Part shown: positions 24,343 to 30,089 of the stretch, one piece after another
Position numbering within the stretch: position 1 is the first letter of the stretch
How the letters are laid out: the number at the start of each line of letters is the position of its first letter
Assembly (NCBI GenBank): GCA_910579455.1
Contig: CAJTUT010000013.1
Coordinates: 1-30,089, forward strand
Source of the DNA: an uncultured Bacilli bacterium
GTDB taxonomy: Bacteria > Bacillota_I > Bacilli_A > RF39 > UBA660
Length of the DNA stretch: 30,089 bases
Direction: 5' to 3'
The notes under the pieces: model-generated
Seen by the model: the letters and a program-made list of their open reading frames with translations, nothing else
The model's database searches: none
What the model was told of the DNA's origin: nothing
Translations under genes and position numbers: made by a program

Positions 24343-25531
24343 ATGGTGGAACAAAGAAAAATTAACATAAGTAATAAATTGTATCCAATTTTTTGGGGTT
24401 TGTCATCTGATTTAGTTTTTTTATAGCGATTAGTACAATATTTTTAACTACAGTTAAACATTTGTCTGCTGTTCAAATTAGTTCTCTTACCATGTTTTCA
24501 ATGTTATTTTCAGTATTAATAGAGAAGGTAGTAATAAGGATAATCGGGAAAATAGGGAATATTAATGCTATAAAATTGGGTGTTTATATGTTATTAGTAT
24601 CAGCTATATTAATTACTTTTTCTAATAGCTATATGTTTATTCTTATAGGCTATATCTTGTATAACTCTGCTTTAAAGAAATGGATAGTGTAGTATTAAGA
24701 GAAAATTTAAAATTTTTAAACCGATTAGATGATTATATTCAAATTCAAAATAAGGGTAGTCTATATTACTCTATAATAACGATGATTATTTCTTTTATAT
24801 CAGGTTTTTTGTTTAATATCAATCCATATATTCCGATGTTAATATGTATATTATTTTGCATAAATAATTGTGTTTTATCTAATTTTATTTATGAGATAAA
24901 ACATGATCAACCAAAGGAGATAATAAATCATAATTTTAGATTTACAAAAAATATTAATTTAATATTAATTACATATTCTGTTATTTATTCCATAATCGAG
25001 TTATCACAAACAAATACAAAATTATTTTTACAATACAATATGGAGAATTTTTTAAGAATAGATAGTATAGTCATATATCTTTCTATAATTATATCTTTGT
25101 CTAGGATTGTAAGAGTTTTATGTGATTTATGGTTTATTAAGGTATATAAAAAATTGGGAAATAAGGTTCCTCAATTGATAATCACATTATTAATAATTGC
25201 ATTATTTTTAGTTTTATTGGGAGGTATAATTCATAAAAATTTTGTCGGTATAATAATAACGTCAATAGGATTTTTAATATTTTTAGGTATACGAGATCCA
25301 TTGCAAAATTATATGAGAACGATTCTACTTGATAGATGTAAATCAAAATACCATGAACAGGCAATATTATATTTTAATATATTTAGAAAGTTAGGCAATT
25401 TAATTATTAGTATGATTATAACTGGTATATTGTTAAAATTAGAATTAGAATATGCACTTTTGTTTTTATTAATAACAGCAGTATCATCTACAATATTAGT
25501 TAAGAAAGTTAAGAAGTTAGTTGTAGACTAA
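24343..25531 (+). pseudogene. MFS-type transporter broken by two single-base frameshifts
   Basis: From ATG 24343 the frame reads MVEQRKINISNKLYPIFWGL and on to a TAG at 24424, directly after a run of seven T. One more T would restore DLVFFIAISTIFL and the continuous frame to about 24680. There a second missing base (an A in AAGAAATGG) would join NSALKK to MDSVVLRENLKFL and the remaining frame to 25531. The restored protein of about 396 residues would have roughly 10-12 membrane helices and the general look of a major facilitator permease. The substrate is unknown. The losses look like decay in short homopolymers, although base-calling errors cannot be excluded. Confidence 0.75.
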
Positions 25532-25727
25532 CTATTCTCCAAGAAGGAAGACTTATTATCTTATTTTAGGTCTGTATGTTTATCTAAAAATATTGTTAGC
25601 TATTTTATTTATTGTGTATGCTTCTTCTTGTCTGTTTTCAATACCTTTTTTGTGTTATTAAAATAATAATCCATGAAATATTATGTTTATTTTAAAAGTT
25701 TTGTTGGTTATGTAAATCACTTTTCTT

Positions 25728-26363
25728 TTAATAGAGAATAGTTATTTTTTTGTTAACATTTTCAATTAGTTTGTCCTCTTTTAAGTTCTTTAATTCCCTC
25801 ATCATAGCACTTCTATCCACTGATAAATAATCTGCGAGATCAGTATAAGAATATCGTAAATTAAATGTTTTGGAGTTATTCTTTTTTCCTTCTAATTCAA
25901 AATAGAGAAGTAATTTATTTCGAATACTTCTTTTCGTTAAAAGTTCAATTCTCTCGTTTCTTTTAACTAACTTTTTAGTAATTAACCTCATCAAATTATC
26001 TAGAAGGATAGGAGCTGTTTTATTGGCTTTGCATTCTTCTATTAATTTATCATATTCAATAAAAGTAACTTTACAATTTGTGGTTGCAATTACAGATAAT
26101 TCTCCACTATCTGATGATAAAAACATATCTGAAAAAATATCGCCTGTATTTATTTCATCTAGAATAGTTCTCACACCATCGTAATCATATCTCACTAATT
26201 TTGCACTTCCCTCTTCGATAATACCAATCAAATTTCGATTTCCTATTGAATAAGCTATGGTTTGATCTGATTTGTAAAAAAGTGTATTTGACTGTAAAGT
26301 GTTTAATAATTTTTTTAAATGTTTTTTTTCAATATTTTTATAAATCCTTTGATTTTCAATCAT
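25728..26363 (-). CDS. Crp/Fnr family transcription regulator
   Basis: This 211-aa regulator has an N-terminal cyclic-nucleotide-binding-like beta barrel (about 20-115, with IGIIEEGSAKLVRYDYDG and GDIFSDM), a dimer helix (about 118-145) and a C-terminal winged helix-turn-helix (173-200, TDLADYLSVDRSAMMRELKNL). The usual cAMP-contacting residues are not evident, and no iron-sulfur cysteine cluster is visible (only Cys97 and Cys111), so the signal is unknown. The ATG at 26363 is preferred over an upstream in-frame ATG because GTGAGG lies 8 bases before it and the promoter lies upstream. It is divergent from nrdD with a shared palindromic operator, which suggests control of anaerobic ribonucleotide reduction and of itself. 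Confidence 0.85.
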   Translation of the reverse strand: MIENQRIYKNIEKKHLKKLLNTLQSNTLFYKSDQTIAYSIGNRNLIGIIEEGSAKLVRYDYDGVRTILDEINTGDIFSDMFLSSDSGELSVIATTNCKVTFIEYDKLIEECKANKTAPILLDNLMRLITKKLVKRNERIELLTKRSIRNKLLLYFELEGKKNNSKTFNLRYSYTDLADYLSVDRSAMMRELKNLKEDKLIENVNKKITILY

Positions 26364-26391
26364 TTTAAAAACCTCACATTTCCTTAAAAAA

Positions 26392-26420
26392 ATTATAATG
26401 CGAAATTGTTGCAATTGCAA
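26392..26420 (-). promoter_or_regulatory. Promoter of the Crp/Fnr-type gene
   Basis: On the minus strand TTGCAA (26420-26415) and a perfect TATAAT (26397-26392) are separated by exactly 17 bases. The -35 lies inside the 16-base palindrome, so a protein bound there would block the promoter. Confidence 0.7.
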
Positions 26421-26422
26421 CA
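26407..26422. promoter_or_regulatory. Perfect 16-base palindrome, likely operator of the Crp/Fnr-type regulator
   Basis: TGTTGCAATTGCAACA is fully self-complementary. Its half-site spacing fits Crp/Fnr proteins (TGTTG-N6-CAACA, or GTTGC-N4-GCAAC). It lies between the divergent regulator and nrdD and covers the -35 elements of both predicted promoters. Confidence 0.7.
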
Positions 26423-26442
26423 GATAAATCAAAAAATATAAA
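26415..26442 (+). promoter_or_regulatory. Promoter of nrdD-nrdG-dut
   Basis: TTGCAA (26415-26420) and TATAAA (26437-26442) are spaced by 16 bases. The -35 is part of the shared palindrome. Transcription would start near 26449, about 30 bases before nrdD. A palindrome over the -35 suggests repression, or class-II-like activation if the true start is different. Confidence 0.5.
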
Positions 26443-26479
26443 CTATGATTATTTTGTGATAGAGAAGAGGAGAGGTAAA

Positions 26480-28603
26480 ATGCAAATTGTAAAAAGAGAT
26501 GGGAAAATTGTTGACTATGATAGAGATAAAATTAGGATAGCGGTTGGAAAGGCAAATGATTCTGTATCAGAAGAGGACAGAATTACATCACGTCAAGTAG
26601 AAAACATCATTAAACATATAGAGGGTTTAAAGAAAAAAAGAATGCTCGTTGAAGATGTTCAGGATTTAATTGAACAAAAACTAATGAGTCTTGATAAATA
26701 TGCTTTAGCAAAAGAATATATTACTTATCGTTATACAAGGGCATTAGTTAGAAAAGCAAATACAACAGATGAGTCTATTTTAAGTTTAATTAAAAATGCA
26801 AATAAAGAGTTGGCTGAGGAAAACTCTAATAAATCAACCACATTAGCGTCTACCCAAAGAGATTATATAGCAGGAGAAGTTTCTCGTGATTTAACAAAAA
26901 GAGTCTTACTTCCTGAAAAAATTAGTAAAGCTCATGATGAAGGGATTTTTCATTTCCATGATACTGATTATTTTATCCAACCAATTTTTAATTGTTGCTT
27001 AATTAATATTTCAGATATGTTAGAAAATGGTACAGTAATGAATGGAAAAATGATAGAGACTCCAAAAAGCTTTCAAGTGGCTTGCACAGTAACAACTCAA
27101 ATCATTGCAGCAGTAGCCTCTAATCAGTATGGAGGACAATCGGTTGACTTATCTCATTTAGGAAAATATATAAGGTTTAGTAAGAGTAAGTTTATGAAAC
27201 AAATTAAGAAGAATCATAAAGGCTTATCAAAGGATGTAGTGGAATCCCTTGCTATGGACCGTTTAAAAGATGAAATAAAAGCAGGAGTACAAACGATTCA
27301 ATATCAAATTAATACTTTGATGACAACCAATGGGCAATCTCCGTTTGTAACTTTATTTATGTACCTAAAAGAAGATGATCCATATATTGAAGAAAATGCA
27401 ATGCTATTTGAAGAAGTAATTAGTCAAAGATATGAAGGATTAAAAAATGAAAAGGGGGTTTATGTGACTCCAGCATTTCCAAAACTTGTTTATGTATTAG
27501 ATGAGAATAACTGCTTAAAGGGTGGCAAGTATGACTATTTAACCAAACTAGCAGTTAGATGTTCTGCCAAAAGAATGTATCCAGACTATATTAGTGCTAA
27601 AGAAATGCGTAAGAATTATAAGGGGAATGTATTCAGTCCTATGGGATGTAGAAGCTTTCTATCTCCTTGGAAGGATAAGAATGGAAATTATAAATTTGAG
27701 GGAAGATTTAATCAGGGTGTTGTTTCTATCAATTTACCTCAAATTGGTATTTTAGCAGAAAAGGATGAGAAAAAATTTTGGGAGTTATTTGAGGAGCGTT
27801 TAGAACTTTGCCGTGAGGCTTTAATGTGTAGGCACGAGGCTTTACTTGGAACACTTAGTGATACCTCTCCAATTCATTGGCAATATGGTGCAATAGCAAG
27901 GCTTGGGAAGGGAGAAAAAATTGATAAGTACTTAAAAGGAGGATATTCTACTCTTTCATTAGGATACATTGGAATCTATGAACTTACTATGTTAATGAAA
28001 GGAGTAGATCAAACGGATCCTGAAGGAGAACAATTTGCTCTTGAAGTGATGAAGTACATGCGTAAAAAATGTGATGAGTGGAAAAAGGAAACCGGTCTTG
28101 GCTTTGCTCTTTACGGAACGCCAGCAGAAAGTTTGTGTTACCGTTTTGCAAGAATTGATAAAGAAAAATTTGGTACCATTAAAGATGTAACAGATAAAGG
28201 ATATTATACTAATAGCTATCATATCGATGTGAGGCAAAAAATTGATGCCTTTTCTAAATTTAAGTTTGAAAGTCAATTTCAACCAATCTCATCAGGAGGA
28301 TGTATTTCCTATGTAGAGGTTCCTAATATGGAGAAAAATTTGAAGGCTATGGAGGATGTTGTTAAATTTATTTATGATAATATTCAATATGCTGAGTTTA
28401 ATACGAAGTCTGATTATTGCCATGTTTGTGGCTATACTGGAGAAATTAAGATTAATGATCATTTTGAATGGGAATGTCCAGAATGTGGAAATAAAGATAA
28501 GAGCAAAATGAATGTAGCAAGACGAACTTGTGGTTATTTAGGAGAAAATTTCTGGAATGTAGGAAAAACAAAGGAGATTAAATCTCGAGTGACTCATCTT
28601 TAG
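26480..28603 (+). CDS. nrdD: Anaerobic (class III) ribonucleoside-triphosphate reductase
   Basis: This is the oxygen-sensitive glycyl-radical enzyme that makes dNTPs from NTPs. An ATP-cone (about 1-90, IVKRDGKIVDYDRDKIRIAV) senses dATP/ATP. The catalytic barrel follows, with HFHDTDY, CLINISDML and the MGCRSFLSPW loop cysteine. The C-terminus has a four-cysteine zinc site (CHVCG and CPECG) and the glycyl-radical loop RRTCGYLGENFWN. At 707 aa it is complete. The ATG at 26480 is chosen because AGAGGAGAGG stands directly before it; an in-frame GTG 24 bases earlier has no site. It heads an operon with nrdG and dut. Confidence 0.95.
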   Translation: MQIVKRDGKIVDYDRDKIRIAVGKANDSVSEEDRITSRQVENIIKHIEGLKKKRMLVEDVQDLIEQKLMSLDKYALAKEYITYRYTRALVRKANTTDESILSLIKNANKELAEENSNKSTTLASTQRDYIAGEVSRDLTKRVLLPEKISKAHDEGIFHFHDTDYFIQPIFNCCLINISDMLENGTVMNGKMIETPKSFQVACTVTTQIIAAVASNQYGGQSVDLSHLGKYIRFSKSKFMKQIKKNHKGLSKDVVESLAMDRLKDEIKAGVQTIQYQINTLMTTNGQSPFVTLFMYLKEDDPYIEENAMLFEEVISQRYEGLKNEKGVYVTPAFPKLVYVLDENNCLKGGKYDYLTKLAVRCSAKRMYPDYISAKEMRKNYKGNVFSPMGCRSFLSPWKDKNGNYKFEGRFNQGVVSINLPQIGILAEKDEKKFWELFEERLELCREALMCRHEALLGTLSDTSPIHWQYGAIARLGKGEKIDKYLKGGYSTLSLGYIGIYELTMLMKGVDQTDPEGEQFALEVMKYMRKKCDEWKKETGLGFALYGTPAESLCYRFARIDKEKFGTIKDVTDKGYYTNSYHIDVRQKIDAFSKFKFESQFQPISSGGCISYVEVPNMEKNLKAMEDVVKFIYDNIQYAEFNTKSDYCHVCGYTGEIKINDHFEWECPECGNKDKSKMNVARRTCGYLGENFWNVGKTKEIKSRVTHL

Positions 28604-28614
28604 GAGGTAAAGGG

Positions 28615-29163
28615 ATGCATTATGCAGAAATAAAAAACTTTGATATTGCAAATGGTGAAGGAATCCGGGTTAGCCTTTTCGTAAGTGGATGTCCTCATCA
28701 TTGTAGAGGATGTTTTAACCAGGAGGCTTGGGATGAAAATTATGGAAATAAATTTGGGGAAAAAGAGGAAAATGAGATTTTAGAACTTTTAAAACCAGAT
28801 TATATCCAAGGGCTTACTTTACTAGGTGGAGAACCTATGTGGCCTAAAAATCAGGAAGGACTTCTGCCTCTTCTTAGAAAAGTAAAAGAAGAGTATCCAG
28901 AAAAAAACATTTGGTGTTATACAGGCTATTTGTTTGATAAAGAGATTATGGAAAAGATGGTTCGAGAAAGTCATATTACAAAAGAGTTATTAACTTATAT
29001 TGATGTATTAGTGGATGGAAGATTTGTTGAAAGTCTATTAAATAGGACTCTTTATTTTAGAGGAAGTTCAAACCAAAGAATTATTGATGTACAGGAAAGT
29101 CTAAAACAAAGGAAATTAGTGGAATATAAAATGAAAAAAGAAGGAGAGAAAGTGAATGTGTAG
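28615..29163 (+). CDS. nrdG: Anaerobic ribonucleotide reductase activating protein, radical SAM
   Basis: NrdG uses a 4Fe-4S cluster and S-adenosylmethionine to form the glycyl radical on NrdD. The cluster motif CPHHCRGC is at 26-33, preceded by FDIANGEGIRVSLFVSG, and followed by TLLGGEP and the IDVLVDGRF segment. At 182 aa it is a normal small activase. It lies 11 bases after nrdD with TAGGAGGTAAAGG upstream, and its end overlaps the dut start by 8 bases. Confidence 0.95.
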   Translation: MHYAEIKNFDIANGEGIRVSLFVSGCPHHCRGCFNQEAWDENYGNKFGEKEENEILELLKPDYIQGLTLLGGEPMWPKNQEGLLPLLRKVKEEYPEKNIWCYTGYLFDKEIMEKMVRESHITKELLTYIDVLVDGRFVESLLNRTLYFRGSSNQRIIDVQESLKQRKLVEYKMKKEGEKVNV

Positions 29164-29608
29164 TAGAGGATTTGAGGTAATAGAAGAATATAAAGATAAG
29201 GGAATTAATTTACCTGTTAGAAAGACCAAATTTTCAGCAGGATATGATGTAGAAGCGGCAGAGGATGTAGTAATTCCTGTCTATACGTTTGGAATGAAAC
29301 CAACACTTATTCCAACAGGATTAAAAGCTTATTGCAAGGAAGATGAGTTCTATATTTTAGTAAATAGAAGTAGTGGTCCTAAAAAAGGATTTATTATGGC
29401 AAATAGCATAGGAATTATTGATCATGATTATTATAATAACGAATCCAATGAAGGACATTTCTATTTTCAATATTTTAACTTCTTAGATCATGATTTAGAA
29501 GTTAAAAAAGGAGATATTATAGGACAGGTTATTTTTCAAAAGTATTTAACGACAGATGCTGATCACGCAGAGGGGATTCGTTCAGGAGGATTCGGCTCTA
29601 CTGATTAG
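29156..29608 (+). CDS. dut: dUTP diphosphatase-like protein
   Basis: This enzyme would hydrolyse dUTP to dUMP, keeping uracil out of DNA and feeding dTMP synthesis. The family motifs appear in order: AGYDVEAAED (28-37), RSSGPKKG (71-78), GIIDHDYYNN (86-95, with the catalytic Asp), GQVIFQKY (123-130) and SGGFGSTD at the C-terminus (143-150). Motif 5 reads GIRSGGFGSTD rather than the usual RGSGGFGSTG, and an extended insert follows motif 3. The ATG follows AAGGAGAG by 7 bases and overlaps nrdG. Co-transcription with ribonucleotide reductase makes sense, since both shape dNTP pools. Confidence 0.85.
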   Translation: MCSRGFEVIEEYKDKGINLPVRKTKFSAGYDVEAAEDVVIPVYTFGMKPTLIPTGLKAYCKEDEFYILVNRSSGPKKGFIMANSIGIIDHDYYNNESNEGHFYFQYFNFLDHDLEVKKGDIIGQVIFQKYLTTDADHAEGIRSGGFGSTD

Positions 29609-29664
29609 GGAAAGTTTTAGCATCATACCATTTGTTTTTCATATAGTATAATGGTGAGTAATAG

Positions 29665-29942
29665 ATGGATACAAATAAGATTTTAATTGGTAATGTATAT
29701 CAAATTACAAAATGGAAAGTAGGTACATATAATATTAGCTATACTTGTGAAAAAAAATAAAGAAAATGCTTTACTGTTTAGACGAAAGGATGACACTTAT
29801 TTTGATGTCGAGACAAAACTAGTTTATGAGGAAAATCTAAATCAAAGTAGAAAAATGGGGGATGCCATTGTATTTAGTAGCTCCTTTTAATTTATTTTTG
29901 AATCAGGAAGATAGATGTAGTGATATGCCATACTATAAGTAA
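29665..29942 (+). pseudogene. Small gene with two frameshifts, unknown family
   Basis: ATG 29665 opens MDTNKILIGNVYQITKWKVG and on to TAA 29758 right after a run of eight A. Removing one A restores CEKNKENALLFRRKDDTYFDVETKLVYEE and the frame to GDAIVF. A second shift near 29878 is needed to read VAPFNLFLNQEDRCSDMPYYK and stop at 29942. The restored product would be about 90 residues, soluble, with no recognised family. A TATAAT (29647-29652) lies upstream, but no good -35. Bases 29943-30089 hold no supported gene. Confidence 0.6.
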
Positions 29943-30080
29943 TAAAAGTTTATCAGAAGGTAAAAACTAATATAAATGATGTTAAATAAAAATAGTCAAA
30001 TAGGAAATCATTTTATAAATTAAAAAGTCAAGTGCAACAAAATGAATAGTCTATAAAGGTAGTTTATGCCGAGAAAACTT

Positions 30081-30086
30081 TTGACA
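30081..30086 (+). promoter_or_regulatory. Perfect -35 hexamer at the window edge
   Basis: TTGACA occurs 4 bases from the window end. A -10 would fall outside, and a short frame starting at ATG 30066 also runs over it, so its role cannot be judged. Confidence 0.2.
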
Positions 30087-30089
30087 ATA

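Noticed and set aside
27992..28282. Minus-strand open frame inside nrdD
   Set aside because: Fully contained in a conserved enzyme gene and lacks a ribosome binding site.
1..30089. Mycoplasma-type genetic code with TGA as tryptophan
   Set aside because: Several intact genes end at TGA with immediate overlapping starts (rlmN/prpC, the 126-aa gene/nucleotidyltransferase), and Trp is encoded by TGG.

Overview
The window is AT-rich DNA from a low-GC Gram-positive bacterium (Firmicutes, Bacilli-like; exact taxon not determinable here). This rests on strong AGGAGG-type ribosome binding sites, a sortase with a cell-wall-anchored protein, a PASTA kinase, and the rlmN-prpC-prkC-rsgA-rpe order known from Bacillus-type genomes. 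TGA acts as a stop (for example at the end of rlmN, where ATGA joins it to prpC), so the code is standard rather than the mycoplasma code. A class III anaerobic ribonucleotide reductase suggests anaerobic growth, probably host- or gut-associated given the thioester adhesin.

Region 1 (1 to about 2560) is the right end of an integrated mobile element. It holds a hairpin-rich stretch, two unrecognised small genes and a large serine recombinase that appears to start at an ATT codon. The element ends inside an ABC permease gene on the minus strand, which loses its 3' end. The remaining ABC genes (ATPase and NMT1/THI5-like substrate-binding protein) are intact up to 4898.

Region 2 (5044 to 8830) is a surface-protein operon: a secreted protein with a Cys-Gln thioester domain, three CnaB-type isopeptide domains and a VPNTG sorting signal, then a sortase with His and Cys but no visible Arg at the usual place, then an unrecognised multi-pass membrane protein with a cytoplasmic tail. 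It ends at a strong terminator.

Region 3 (8853 to 13555) holds pcrA, an unknown 126-residue gene, a sugar-nucleotidyltransferase-like gene, a Bax-inhibitor-1 family membrane protein and a small membrane-anchored protein.

Region 4 (13556 to 20930) starts with a 396-base gap containing a long-range inverted repeat that may be a structured RNA. It continues with rlmN, prpC, prkC, rsgA, rpe, a coiled-coil/membrane protein and a secreted or anchored 3D-domain protein. This set links ribosome maturation and cell-wall-sensing Ser/Thr signalling.

Region 5 (20931 to 25700) is partly decayed: a multiply broken gene, a possible 58-residue minus-strand gene, intact tex, and an MFS-type transporter broken by two single-base frameshifts.

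Region 6 (25728 to 29608) has a Crp/Fnr-type regulator divergent from nrdD-nrdG-dut. A perfect 16-base palindrome lies on the -35 elements of both divergent promoters, so the regulator probably controls itself and DNA-precursor synthesis. The window ends with another frameshifted small gene. No tRNA, rRNA or CRISPR array was seen.
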